Positions 50,441 to 58,841 of a stretch of 64,000 nucleotides of DNA are shown here, one piece after another. Position numbers and translations under genes: made by a program. Numbering within the stretch: position 1 is the stretch's first letter; each line of letters begins with the position of its first letter. The notes under the pieces are model-generated. The model searched no databases and was not told the DNA's origin. It saw nothing but the letters and a program-made list of their open reading frames with translations. Origin of the DNA: Candidatus Desulfobacillus denitrificans (lineage in GTDB: Bacteria > Pseudomonadota > Gammaproteobacteria > Burkholderiales > Rhodocyclaceae); the NCBI GenBank assembly GCA_017347485.1, contig AP021857.1, forward strand, positions 1,407,390 through 1,471,389, given 5' to 3'.

Positions 50441-51781
50441 TCAGGAAACATCATCGGATTGCTGCCTGCCAGCGGACGCAGCCGGCAGGGTGACCCGGGC
50501 GATCAGGCCGCCGCCTTCGCGCGGGATCAGCTCGAAGCGCCCACCGTGGCTGCGCGCCACCCGCTCGACGATGGCCAGCCCGAGCCCGGCCCCGCTCGCC
50601 CCGGAGCGCGCCGATTCGAGGCGCGTGAAGGGCTGCTTGAGACGATCGGCCTCCTCGGCCGGAATGCCGGGCCCGCGATCCATGACCTCGAGAATGACGT
50701 CATTGCCTTCCACTCGCGCGCCGATTTCGATCGGTGCGGTTCCGCCGCCGTGGCGCAAGGCGTTGTTGAGCAGGTTGGCGACCAGGCGCAGCAGCGCCAG
50801 CGGCCGCAGCCTCAGCAACGGCAGCTCGGCGATTTTCATTTCGATGCGGGCGCCGCGCCGGAGCATCGGTTCGGCGACATGCATGACCACGGCGCGGAGA
50901 TCGGTCGGTTCGGCCGGCTCCCCCTCGGGATCGCGGGCGAAGTCGAGGAACTGACCGATGATCTTGTCCATCTCGTCGATGTCGGCACACATGCCTTCCC
51001 GTGCGGACTCTTCGGCGCTCATTTCGGCGGCGAGGCGCAACCGCGTCAGCGGGGTGCGCAGGTCGTGCGAAATGCCGGCGAGGATCAGGGCGCGATCCTC
51101 GTCGTGGCGGGCCAGGTCGGCGGACATTTGGTTGAAGGCGTGTGTCACGCTGCGGATTTCGCCCGGTCCGTTCCCGGCCAGCGCTCCGATCCGGCGTCCG
51201 CGACCGATGGCCAGGGCGGCGTCCGCCAGCGCCTTCAGCGGCCGCGTGACGTGGAACATGACGAGATAGGCGCCGCAGAGCGCCAGCAGCAGGACCACGG
51301 CACCCCAGCCGAACCACCGCAGGGGCGGGCTGCGCTCGACGCGCTCGCGCGGCAGCATGACCCAGTACTCGTCGTCTCCCTCGATATGGAAGCTGATCCA
51401 GAACCCCGCTACGCCATTGCGCTCCAGGCCGAGGCGCGTGTCGGCGCCGAGCTGGCGGCGGACCTCCGCGGCAACCAGCTGGAGCAGGGCGGAATGCTCC
51501 GGCAACGGCGCCACCGCGTCGTCGTCCTCGACGGGGTATACGCGGATGCCCTCCAGGTCGGACAACTCACGCAGCAGCTCGCGGCGTTTTTCCGGCTGTG
51601 CCGTGACGAGAGCGCTGCGCGTGAGATTGACGACGCTGACCACCATCTGGGCGAGCTGTCGCGAGCGCGGCTCACGTTCGGCGCGGGCGAAGATCGCCGT
51701 CCACGCCAGCACCGCCACGACCATCAGGCCGGCGATGAGGAGGAAGGTGCGCCAGAGCAGGCTTTGCGGCAAAAGGCGCAT
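50441..51781 (-). CDS. EnvZ-type membrane sensor histidine kinase
   Basis: 446 aa. TM1 (TFLLIAGLMVVAVLAWTAI), periplasmic domain of about 130 residues, TM2 (FGWGAVVLLLALCGAYLVMF), HAMP, HisKA with His in LILAGISHDLRTPLTRLR, and HATPase (NLLNNALRHGG, DRGPGIPAEEADRLKQPF, GAGLGLAIVERVAR). The architecture matches EnvZ. It lies 15 bases downstream of the OmpR-type gene and is transcribed with it. Signal is probably osmotic or acid stress by analogy with EnvZ. Confidence 0.92.
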   Translation of the reverse strand: MRLLPQSLLWRTFLLIAGLMVVAVLAWTAIFARAEREPRSRQLAQMVVSVVNLTRSALVTAQPEKRRELLRELSDLEGIRVYPVEDDDAVAPLPEHSALLQLVAAEVRRQLGADTRLGLERNGVAGFWISFHIEGDDEYWVMLPRERVERSPPLRWFGWGAVVLLLALCGAYLVMFHVTRPLKALADAALAIGRGRRIGALAGNGPGEIRSVTHAFNQMSADLARHDEDRALILAGISHDLRTPLTRLRLAAEMSAEESAREGMCADIDEMDKIIGQFLDFARDPEGEPAEPTDLRAVVMHVAEPMLRRGARIEMKIAELPLLRLRPLALLRLVANLLNNALRHGGGTAPIEIGARVEGNDVILEVMDRGPGIPAEEADRLKQPFTRLESARSGASGAGLGLAIVERVARSHGGRFELIPREGGGLIARVTLPAASAGRQQSDDVS

Positions 51782-51796
51782 TTCCGGCGTTTCCGC

Positions 51797-52528
51797 TCAG
51801 CTGCCGTGACTGGACCCGTCGGGAACGAAAACATAGCCGAAGCCCCAGACGGTCTGTATGTAGCGCGGCTTGGACGAATCGTCCTCGACCAGCTTGCGCA
51901 ATCGCGAGATCTGCACGTCGATGGCGCGGTCGAAGACCTCGTATTCCCGCCCGCGGGCCAGTTCCATCAGCTTGTCGCGGGAAAGCGGCTGGCGCGGGTG
52001 TTGCAGCAGCACCTTGAGGACGGCGAATTCGCCCGTCGTCAGCGCATGCTGCGCCCCCTTGCGCACGAGATTGCGGGTCGCCAGATTGAGGCGGACGGAG
52101 CCGAAGGATATCTCGCCTTCCTCGAGGGCCGGCGCGCCGGCCGGCAGCGGCACGGAGCGCCGGCGCAGCACGGCATGGATGCGCGCCACCAGTTCGCGCG
52201 GATTGAAGGGTTTGGGCAGGTAGTCATCGGCCCCCATCTCCAGGCCGACGATGCGGTCGACGTCATCGCCCTTGGCGGTGAGCATGATGATCGGCGTGTC
52301 GTCCTTGTTGCCGCGCAGGCGGCGGCAGACGGAGAGTCCGTCCTCGCCGGGCATCATCAGATCGAGCACGATCAGGTCAAAGCCCTCGCGCGCCAGGGCC
52401 TTGTCCATGGCCGGAGCGCCGTCAACGGCCTTGACCGCGAAGCCCTGTCCTCCGAGATAGCGCTGGAGCAATTCGCGCAGCCGCAGGTCGTCATCGACGA
52501 CCAGGATCTTTTGTCTGGTTTCTGGCAT
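51797..52528 (-). CDS. ompR: OmpR-family response regulator
   Basis: 243 aa. Receiver (KILVVDDDLRLRELLQRYL; LIVLDLMMPGEDGLSV; YLPKPFNPRELVARI) and a winged helix DNA-binding domain (ALTTGEFAVLKVLLQHPRQP, then SRDKLMELARGREYEVFDRA and IDVQISRLRKLVEDDSSKPR, ending YIQTVWGFGYVF). Highly like OmpR. Its start lies about 80 bases from a tandem decamer resembling an OmpR site, consistent with self-regulation (inference). Confidence 0.93.
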   Translation of the reverse strand: MPETRQKILVVDDDLRLRELLQRYLGGQGFAVKAVDGAPAMDKALAREGFDLIVLDLMMPGEDGLSVCRRLRGNKDDTPIIMLTAKGDDVDRIVGLEMGADDYLPKPFNPRELVARIHAVLRRRSVPLPAGAPALEEGEISFGSVRLNLATRNLVRKGAQHALTTGEFAVLKVLLQHPRQPLSRDKLMELARGREYEVFDRAIDVQISRLRKLVEDDSSKPRYIQTVWGFGYVFVPDGSSHGS

Positions 52529-52610
52529 GGGCGAATCCTACAGTCACAGCACCCGGCTTTCCAGCCGCCGCGGCGGACTTGGTAAGCGGACATTGCAGCA
52601 ATGCAACATG

Positions 52611-52630
52611 GTTACAAATTATTACAAAAT
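52611..52630. promoter_or_regulatory. Candidate OmpR box
   Basis: GTTACAAATT and ATTACAAAAT are two directly adjacent decamers sharing TTACAAA with a 10-base period, like the tandem GTTACANNNN half-sites described for OmpR. The position is 83 bases from the ompR start codon and 182 before the exported-protein gene on the other strand, so it could control either. The region is conspicuously AT-rich for this window. Confidence 0.5.
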
Positions 52631-52811
52631 GTCGCAGCCTCCACAAACAAGGCTTACACGTCCGGCTCAGGATGTCTTCGGCGCCTGCGGAGCTCGATTG
52701 GGATATTAACCGGCCGCTCGCGCTGCCGTTAGAATGAGTGCCGCGGATCAATGGTGGCGCTTTCGTCGGGCAATGCGGCGTCGGGCAATTCAACGGGCAG
52801 GAAATGAGCGC

Positions 52812-53114
52812 ATGAAATTACAGCTGGTGGTGGCAGGTTGGTTGATTGCCCTGGGCGCAAGCAGTCCCGCGCTTGCCCAGACGGCAGGCGCGGACCGCCC
52901 CTCCCGTCCGGAGCGCAGTCAGCAGCAGCGCGAGGAATTTCACCCTCAGCGGGAATTCCGTCGCGAACAGGAATTTCAACGGCGCCGGCTGGAGCGGGCG
53001 GAGGGCGGCGAAGGCCGGCCTGGGCGAATGACGCCGGAGGAACGCCAGCAGCTGCGCCGGGATATCCGTGAGCATGGGCGCGATGTCTATCACGACCGTC
53101 CGCGACGTTTTTGA
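52812..53114 (+). CDS. Small exported basic protein
   Basis: 100 aa. Signal peptide MKLQLVVAGWLIALGASSPA with likely cleavage at ALA-QTA. The mature part is rich in Arg, Gln and Glu (FRREQEFQRRRLERAEGGE) and ends MTPEERQQLRRDIREHGRDV-YHDRPRRF. Small proteins of this kind with the MTPEERQQLRRDI motif are common in betaproteobacteria but uncharacterised; some resemble periplasmic stress chaperones. It is divergent from ompR, and the OmpR-like decamers lie upstream. Confidence 0.72.
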   Translation: MKLQLVVAGWLIALGASSPALAQTAGADRPSRPERSQQQREEFHPQREFRREQEFQRRRLERAEGGEGRPGRMTPEERQQLRRDIREHGRDVYHDRPRRF

Positions 53115-53124
53115 GCCTGCCCGA

Positions 53125-53337
53125 ATGGACATGAAACAGGTCAATGCCGGCAAGCTGCGCGCCATCGGCTACGATGCCGGCGCGCGCCTGTTGCACATCG
53201 AGTTCGACGACCGCCGGCTGGTCGAATATGCCGGCGTTTCCCCGGAAGCCTGGCGGCGCTTCAGCACCGCCGGCTCGATGTGGAGCCATTTCAGGGACAA
53301 CATCGAGGATGAATTCGCCGCGAGGCGCATCAAGTAG
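53125..53337 (+). CDS. KTSC domain-containing protein
   Basis: 70 aa from ATG 53125 (MDMKQVNAGKLRAIGYDAGA). The pattern IGYDAGARLLHIEFDDRRLV-EYAGVSPEAWRRF and AGSMWSHFRDNI fits the KTSC domain, a small fold found alone or attached to lysyl-tRNA synthetase in bacteria; function is not known. A second ATG at 53131 is an equally possible start. It is 10 bases downstream of the small exported protein and precedes tsaB. Confidence 0.78.
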   Translation: MDMKQVNAGKLRAIGYDAGARLLHIEFDDRRLVEYAGVSPEAWRRFSTAGSMWSHFRDNIEDEFAARRIK

Positions 53338-53380
53338 CCAGCCTCCATGCGCGCCGGGCGTGTCGGGTAAAATCCGGCTC

Positions 53381-54073
53381 GTGAAACTCCTTGCCCTCGA
53401 ATCTTCCACCGAATTGCTGACCGCTGCCTTGTACCTCGACGGCCGCATCGTCGAGAGGGAAAGCGGGCGGGCGGCCTTGCACTCCGAAATCGCCCTGCCG
53501 CTGGTGCAGGCCCTGCTCGACGAAGAGGGGCTGACGCTGGAACGCCTCGACGGAATAGCCTTCGGTTCAGGGCCCGGCGCATTCACCGGCCTGCGCCTGG
53601 CCTGCAGCCTGGCGCAGGGGCTGGCCGTCGGCGCCGGCCTGCCCGTGATCGGCATCGGCAGCCTGGAAGCCCTGGCGCTGGCGGCCGGCGAGGGGCCGAT
53701 CTACGCCTGCCTGGATGCGCGCATGAACGAGGTGTACAGCGCGGCCTATCGGGTGCGCGGCGATGCCGTGGAAACGATCCTGGCGCCGACGGTCAGTTCG
53801 CCGGAGCGCGTGCCCTTGCCGCCCGGCCAGGGCTGGCTGGGTTGCGGCAGCGGTTTTGCCGCCTACGGACCGGTCCTCGCGGCACGGCTGGGAAAGGCGG
53901 TCGGCCGGCTCGACCCCTCTTTGCGGCCGCGCGCCGGCGGTCTGCTGCGACTCGCTGTGCCGTCCTTCGCGCGCGGCGAGGGAATCGATGCCGCCCTGGC
54001 GACGCCCCTCTATGTGCGCGACAAGGTCGCCTTGACCACTGCCGAGCGGCTTGCCGCCGGGGGCAAGGCGTGA
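53381..54073 (+). CDS. tsaB: tRNA threonylcarbamoyladenosine biosynthesis protein TsaB
   Basis: 230 aa, GTG start. MKLLALESSTELLTAALYLD, HSEIALPLVQALLDEEGLTL and IAFGSGPGAFTGLRLACSLA are TsaB motifs; it is the partner of TsaD and TsaE in the t6A modification of tRNAs. The C-terminal region is more variable. The stop overlaps the rimI GTG start (GTGA), so translation is coupled. Confidence 0.93.
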   Translation: MKLLALESSTELLTAALYLDGRIVERESGRAALHSEIALPLVQALLDEEGLTLERLDGIAFGSGPGAFTGLRLACSLAQGLAVGAGLPVIGIGSLEALALAAGEGPIYACLDARMNEVYSAAYRVRGDAVETILAPTVSSPERVPLPPGQGWLGCGSGFAAYGPVLAARLGKAVGRLDPSLRPRAGGLLRLAVPSFARGEGIDAALATPLYVRDKVALTTAERLAAGGKA

Positions 54074-54531
54074 GCGCCATCCTGGAAAGCGCACCGATCC
54101 TCGCCCCGATGCGCAGGGCGGAGATCGAGGCGGTTCTGGCGGTCGAGCAGAGTGCCTATCCTTTTCCCTGGACGCGCGCCAATTTCGCCGATTCGCTGAG
54201 CGCCGGCTATAGCGCCTGGACCTGCCGCAGCGGGGGCGAACTGATCGGCTATGCCGTCATGATGCTGGTCCTCGACGAGGCGCACCTGCTCAACATCACC
54301 GTCGCGCCGGACTGGCAGCGGCACGGCTACGGCAGGCTCCTCATGCACCACCTGTTCGGCGTGGCGCGCCATCACGGCGCCAAACGCATGTTCCTCGAGG
54401 TGCGGCCGTCCAACGCGCCGGGGCAGGGCCTGTACCACCGGTTGGGATTCGAGACGATCGGCCGTCGCCGCGGCTACTATCCGGCCGGGGAAGGGCGCGA
54501 GGACGCCGTGGTGATGGCACTGACTTTATGA
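54070..54531 (+). CDS. rimI: Ribosomal protein S18 alanine N-acetyltransferase
   Basis: 153 aa GNAT acetyltransferase with GTG start. The acetyl-CoA site is LLNITVAPDWQRHGYGRLLM and LEVRPSNAPGQGLYHRLGF, as in RimI, which acetylates the N-terminus of ribosomal protein S18. The tsaB-rimI pairing is typical in proteobacteria. The end of the gene overlaps udg by 4 bases (ATGA), and an ACTGACTTTA word covers the last codons. Confidence 0.93.
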   Translation: MSAILESAPILAPMRRAEIEAVLAVEQSAYPFPWTRANFADSLSAGYSAWTCRSGGELIGYAVMMLVLDEAHLLNITVAPDWQRHGYGRLLMHHLFGVARHHGAKRMFLEVRPSNAPGQGLYHRLGFETIGRRRGYYPAGEGREDAVVMALTL

Positions 54532-55277
54532 CGCGACGGGAAAGCATTTTGCGGGAAATGGGCCTGGCGCCGCTGTGGCGGCTGCGGGACAAGCCGGCGC
54601 CGTCGGCCGAAGCGCCGGCCGAGGCGGAATCCGCGCCGCAATCGCCCGTCGACACAGCGGCAGGCGACGAGCGGAGCCGGCGCATCGCCGCCCTGGGCTG
54701 GGACGAATTGCGTGCGACGGTGGCGGATTGCCGCGACTGCCGTCTGTGCGAACGGCGCAAGCAGGCGGTGCTCGGCGTCGGCGACGTCGCGGCCGACTGG
54801 CTGTTCGTCGGCGAGGGGCCGGGCGCGGAGGAGGACGAGCGCGGCGAACCCTTCGTCGGCCAGGCCGGCCGGCTGCTCGACGCCATGCTGGCTTCGATCG
54901 GACTGGCGCGCGGCAAGAAGGTCTATATCGGCAACGTGGTGAAATGCCGCCCGCCGGGCAACCGCACGCCGGAGCCGGAGGAGACGACGGCCTGTTTTTC
55001 CTACCTGCGGCGGCAGATCGAACTGATTCGGCCCAAGCTGATCGTCGCCCTCGGCAAGCCGGCGGCGGAAACGCTGCTCGGCGCCGAGGTCAAGGTCGGC
55101 GCCGCACGCGGCAGGCTGTTCGACTACCGCGGCATCCCGCTCATCGTCACGTACCATCCGGCCTATCTGCTGCGCAACCTGAGCGACAAGGCCAAGGCCT
55201 GGGAGGATCTGTGCTTTGCCCGGCGTACCATGGAGGCGCGCGACAGCGCCACCTTGCCGCCGGATCCGGCGCCCTGA
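54528..55277 (+). CDS. Uracil-DNA glycosylase family 4 (iron-sulfur)
   Basis: 249 aa. A variable N-terminus of about 50 residues precedes the family-4 core: CRDCRLCERR with two iron-sulfur Cys, WLFVGEGPGAEEDERGEPFV, GQAGRLLDAML, VKCRPPGNRTPEPEETTAC (remaining cluster Cys) and VTYHPAYLLRN with the catalytic region. The enzyme removes uracil from DNA. The gene continues the tsaB-rimI operon. The N-terminal extension is Ala/Pro-rich (PAPSAEAPAEAESAP) and probably disordered. Confidence 0.93.
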   Translation: MTRRESILREMGLAPLWRLRDKPAPSAEAPAEAESAPQSPVDTAAGDERSRRIAALGWDELRATVADCRDCRLCERRKQAVLGVGDVAADWLFVGEGPGAEEDERGEPFVGQAGRLLDAMLASIGLARGKKVYIGNVVKCRPPGNRTPEPEETTACFSYLRRQIELIRPKLIVALGKPAAETLLGAEVKVGAARGRLFDYRGIPLIVTYHPAYLLRNLSDKAKAWEDLCFARRTMEARDSATLPPDPAP

Positions 55278-55319
55278 CCTACGGATCGATCCGCGACATC
55301 ACCCACCAAGGAGAACGCG

Positions 55320-55925
55320 ATGCACTTCAAGCTACTTGCCCTGCTGACCCTCGCCGCCAGCCTGCTTTCCGGCTGCGGCTACAACCAGATCCAGACCACC
55401 GACGAGCAGGTGAACGCGGCCTGGTCGGAAGTGCTCAACCAGTACAAGCGCCGCGCCGACCTGATACCGAACCTGGTGCAGATCGTGCAAGGCTACGCCG
55501 CCCACGAGAAAGAGGTGCTGACGAAGGTCACCGAGGCGCGTGCCAACGTCGCCGGCCTCAAGGCCACGCCCGAGCTGATCAACGATCCCGAGGCCTTCGC
55601 CAAGTTCCAGGCGGCCCAGGCCCAGCTCTCCGGCGCCCTGGCGCGACTGCTGGCGGTGGCGGAGAACTACCCGAATCTGAAAGCCGACGCCAGCTTCCGC
55701 GACCTGCAGGCCCAGGTGGAGGGCACCGAGAACCGCATTACCGTTGCGCGCAACCGCTACATCAAGGCGGTTCAGGAATACAACGTCACGGTGCGTGTCT
55801 TCCCGAACAACCTGACCGCCATGCTGTTCGGCTACAAGACCAAGGCCAATTTCACGGTCGAGGACGAGAAGGCGATTTCGTCTCCGCCGGCGATCAGGTT
55901 CGAGACGGCGCCTGCCGCCAAGTAA
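55320..55925 (+). CDS. lemA: LemA-family lipoprotein
   Basis: 201 aa. Lipoprotein signal LLALLTLAASLLSGCGYNQIQ with Cys as the lipid site (LSGC). LemA pattern: QVNAAWSEVLNQYKRRADLI-PNLVQIV, LTKVTEARANV and EGTENRITVARNRYIKAVQE-YN. The role of LemA is unclear; it occurs with TPM-domain proteins in an envelope operon. GGAGAACGCG precedes ATG 55320. Two TPM-domain genes follow closely. Confidence 0.92.
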   Translation: MHFKLLALLTLAASLLSGCGYNQIQTTDEQVNAAWSEVLNQYKRRADLIPNLVQIVQGYAAHEKEVLTKVTEARANVAGLKATPELINDPEAFAKFQAAQAQLSGALARLLAVAENYPNLKADASFRDLQAQVEGTENRITVARNRYIKAVQEYNVTVRVFPNNLTAMLFGYKTKANFTVEDEKAISSPPAIRFETAPAAK

Positions 55926-55931
55926 TCCGCG

Positions 55932-56795
55932 ATGCTGCGGCTGTTCGCGGCGCTCTGGCTGGCGCTGCTTCCGCTCGCCGGCCAGTGCGCCGCCGATCTC
56001 GTCGCGATCCCGCCGCTCAAGGCGCGCGTCACGGACCTGACCGGCACCCTGAGCGGCGACCAGGCGGCGGCACTGGAAGCCGACCTGGCCCGCTTCGAGA
56101 AAAGCCGCGGCAGCCAGATCGCCATCCTGCTGGTGCCGACGACGCAGCCGGAGGCGATCGAGGCCTATTCGATTCGCGTCGTCGAGAGCTGGAAGCTCGG
56201 ACGCCAAGGCGTCGACGACGGTATCCTCGTTCTCGTCGCCAAGAACGACCGCAGGCTGCGCATCGAGGTCGGCCGCGGGCTGGAAGGCGCCGTGCCGGAC
56301 GCCGTCGCCAAGCGCATCGTCGCCGAGACGATCGGCCCGCGCTTCAAGGAAGGTGATTTTTTCGGCGGCCTGCGCGCCGGCGTGACAAAGTTGCAGGCGG
56401 TGATCGGCGGCGAGGCGCTGCCGCCGCCGCAGTCGGCGCCGGAAGCTGTGAGCCCGGCGATGGACCTGGAAACCCTGTTCATCGTCGGCATGGTGATCGC
56501 GACCATGCTGGGCGCGGTGATGGGCCGCCTGCTCGGCCGGCTGGGCGGTTCGACCGTCACCTCGGGCGTGGTCGGCGGCCTGGCCTGGCTGGTGACCGGT
56601 TCCGCCGTGGCGGCGCTGATCGGCGCCATCCTGGTGTTCATTTATGTCCTGGCCTTTGCGTCCACAGGTCGAGGCAGCGGCTGGTCCTCGGGCGGCTGGC
56701 GCAGCGGAGGGAGCGGCTGGGACAGCGGTTCCGGCGGCGGCTGGTCGGGGGGCGGCGGCGATTTCGGCGGCGGCGGCGCCTCGGGAGACTGGTGA
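55932..56795 (+). CDS. TPM-domain membrane protein (YgcG-like)
   Basis: 287 aa. Signal sequence (LFAALWLALLPLAGQCAAD), then the TPM domain (DLTGTLSGDQAAALEADLAR; SQIAILLVPTTQPEAIEAYS; GVDDGILVLVAKNDRRLRIE; GRGLEGAVPDAVAKRIV), two or three membrane segments (TLFIVGMVIATMLGAVMGRL; VVGGLAWLVTGSAVAALIG) and a Gly/Ser-rich tail (SGGWRSGGSGWDSG). Relatives in plants act in photosystem repair; the bacterial function is unknown. It overlaps the next TPM gene by 4 bases. Confidence 0.9.
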   Translation: MLRLFAALWLALLPLAGQCAADLVAIPPLKARVTDLTGTLSGDQAAALEADLARFEKSRGSQIAILLVPTTQPEAIEAYSIRVVESWKLGRQGVDDGILVLVAKNDRRLRIEVGRGLEGAVPDAVAKRIVAETIGPRFKEGDFFGGLRAGVTKLQAVIGGEALPPPQSAPEAVSPAMDLETLFIVGMVIATMLGAVMGRLLGRLGGSTVTSGVVGGLAWLVTGSAVAALIGAILVFIYVLAFASTGRGSGWSSGGWRSGGSGWDSGSGGGWSGGGGDFGGGGASGDW

Positions 56796-57292
56796 TGAAC
56801 TTCAAACGCATCTTCAGGCATCTCTTCCTGCCGCACTGGAGCATCGGCCTGGCTTTCCCGAAGCGCGTGCTGAACTCGATCGCGCGCGCAGTCGCGGAAT
56901 CGGAAAAACGCCACGACGCCGAACTGCGCTTCGCCGTCGAGGCGGGACTGACTTTTGCGGCACTGCGGCGCGGCCAGACGGCGCGGCAGCGCGCTGTCGA
57001 GGTGTTTTCGCAGCTGCGCGTGTGGGACACCGAGCACAACAGCGGCGTGCTGATCTATGTCCAGCTGGTCGACCGCAAGGTGGAGATCCTCGCCGATCGC
57101 GGCGTCAGTGCCCTGGTGCCGCAGGTCGAATGGGACGCCATCTGCCGGCGCCTCGAGCAAAGTTACCGCAGGAGAGAGTTCGAGCAGGGCACGCTGGCCG
57201 CCATCGAGGAGATCACGACCCGGCTGGCGCGGCATTTCCCGCCGCGGGAAGCCAATCCGAACGAGCTGCCGGACAGGCCCGTGATCCTCTGA
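56792..57292 (+). CDS. Second TPM-domain protein
   Basis: 166 aa without a clear signal peptide. It begins MNFKRIFRHLFLPHWSIGLA, then has a charged helical segment and the second part of a TPM domain: AVEVFSQLRVWDTEHNSGVL and IYVQLVDRKVEILADRGVSA, followed by ITTRLARHFPPREANPNELP. It is translationally coupled with the preceding TPM gene and lies third in the lemA cluster. The stop codon abuts the convergent lplT stop. An ACTGACTTTT word lies at 56947. Confidence 0.85.
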   Translation: MMNFKRIFRHLFLPHWSIGLAFPKRVLNSIARAVAESEKRHDAELRFAVEAGLTFAALRRGQTARQRAVEVFSQLRVWDTEHNSGVLIYVQLVDRKVEILADRGVSALVPQVEWDAICRRLEQSYRRREFEQGTLAAIEEITTRLARHFPPREANPNELPDRPVIL

Positions 57293-58615
57293 TCAGTGCC
57301 CGGCGTTGACGTTCTTCGCCGCGGCGAGCAACTGCCGCAGTTCCTCGCCGTGCTCGCGCATGTTGCGGCGGTGCCAGAAGCCGACCAGCAGCATGGTCAG
57401 GCTGACGAAGGCGCCGAACAGGATGATCACTGCGTTCACCGGCAAATCGAGATAGACCAGCAGGGCATACAGGCCGAGCATGACGAGGATGCTGGCGTTC
57501 TCGTTGAAGTTCTGCACGGCGATGGAATGGCCGGCGCCCATCAGGATATGCCCGCGGTGCTGCAGCAGGGCATTCATCGGCACGACGAAGTAGCCGGCCA
57601 GGGCGCCGACGACCACCATCATGGCCAGCGCCAGCGGCAAGCCGGTGACGAAGATCATGCCCATCACGACGATGCCCATGGCGATGCCGACCGGCAGCAC
57701 CTTCACCGACTTGTCGAGGGAAACCGCCCTGGCGGCGATCGCTGCCCCCACGGCGATGCCCAGCGCCACCACGCCCTGCAGCACGGTGGCCTTGTCCAGC
57801 GGCAGGCCGAGCGCCTTGTCGGCCCATTTCAGCACGATGAACTGCAGGGTGGCGCCGGCGCCCCAGAACAGCGTGGTGACGGCGAGCGAGATCTGGCCGA
57901 GCTTGTCGCGCCACAGCAGGCGCACGCAATGCCAGAATTCGCGCACCAGGTAGACTGGGTTCTTGTGCAGCGGCCGGTGATCGACGCCGGTATCCGGGAT
58001 GTAAAGATTGAAGATCGCCGCGATGACATACAGGACGGCAATCACCACCATCGCCGCTTCCGCCGGCGTATCGATGGAGGTCTCGATGCCCGGCAGGTCG
58101 AACATGAGCAGATGCCCGCTCACCGTCGGGTTGATGAGAATGCCGCCGAGCACCGTACCGAGGATGATGGCGACGACGGTCAGGCCTTCGATCCAGCCGT
58201 TGGCGATGACCAGTTTATCGTGCGGCAGGTATTCGGTGAGGATGCCGTACTTGGCCGGCGAGTAGGCCGCGGCGCCCAGGCCGACGATGCCATAGGCGCA
58301 CAGCACATAGTAGTAGGTGTGAAGGCCCAGAACGTCCAGTGCCGGCACGGTTGCGAAGAGCAGAAGGAAACAGCCGGCGATCTTGATGCTGTTGCTGGCG
58401 AACATCACGCGCCCTTTCGGCATGGAGTCGGCGAAAGCGCCGACGAAGGCGGCCAGGGCGACGTAGGAGACGGTGAAAAACAGCTTCAGCAGGGGTTCGT
58501 ACTGTGCGGGAGAGCGGATGTCCCGCAGCATGGCGATGGCGGCGATGAGCAGGGCATTGTCCGCCAGCGCAGAAAAGAACTGCGCCGCCATGATGATATA
58601 GAAGCCGGGATTCAT
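57293..58615 (-). CDS. lplT: Lysophospholipid transporter LplT
   Basis: 440 aa MFS protein with about 12 membrane helices. The start MNPGFYIIMAAQFFSALADN-ALLIAA and APAKYGILTEYLPHDKLV-type motif (AAAYSPAKYGILTEYL) are signatures of LplT, the lysophospholipid flippase of the inner membrane. In other proteobacteria it adjoins aas; here aas is not next to it. ATG 58615 follows from the conserved start; the frame extends to 58750 without support. Convergent with the lemA-TPM cluster. Confidence 0.92.
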   Translation of the reverse strand: MNPGFYIIMAAQFFSALADNALLIAAIAMLRDIRSPAQYEPLLKLFFTVSYVALAAFVGAFADSMPKGRVMFASNSIKIAGCFLLLFATVPALDVLGLHTYYYVLCAYGIVGLGAAAYSPAKYGILTEYLPHDKLVIANGWIEGLTVVAIILGTVLGGILINPTVSGHLLMFDLPGIETSIDTPAEAAMVVIAVLYVIAAIFNLYIPDTGVDHRPLHKNPVYLVREFWHCVRLLWRDKLGQISLAVTTLFWGAGATLQFIVLKWADKALGLPLDKATVLQGVVALGIAVGAAIAARAVSLDKSVKVLPVGIAMGIVVMGMIFVTGLPLALAMMVVVGALAGYFVVPMNALLQHRGHILMGAGHSIAVQNFNENASILVMLGLYALLVYLDLPVNAVIILFGAFVSLTMLLVGFWHRRNMREHGEELRQLLAAAKNVNAGH

Positions 58616-58781
58616 GCAGCGATATGCGGCGGAGCGGAAGAAACGGCCGGCATCTTTTTTATAGGAATTGGGTGCGGCTTTATACCATGAAGCGGGAATG
58701 GCTGTCAGAACCGCTCCGAGGTCACGAAATTTCGCAATGGATTCAGGCACCCGCCCGCCGAAAACTGGCGAATCAGACTAC

Positions 58782-58820
58782 CTTATACGGCTAATTTGTG
58801 CTTGAATAGCAGCTTATAAG
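58782..58820. promoter_or_regulatory. Candidate LysR operator
   Basis: CTTATA occurs at 58782-58787 and again within the palindrome CTTATAAG at 58813-58820, 31 bases apart (about three helical turns), in an AT-rich gap (GGCTAATTTGTGCTTGAATA between them). The LysR-type gene starts at 58842, so the second site would sit at the promoter. This may be an autoregulatory region. GAGGGGAG at 58829 is its ribosome site. Confidence 0.35.
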
Positions 58821-58841
58821 AACATACGAGGGGAGCCGATT

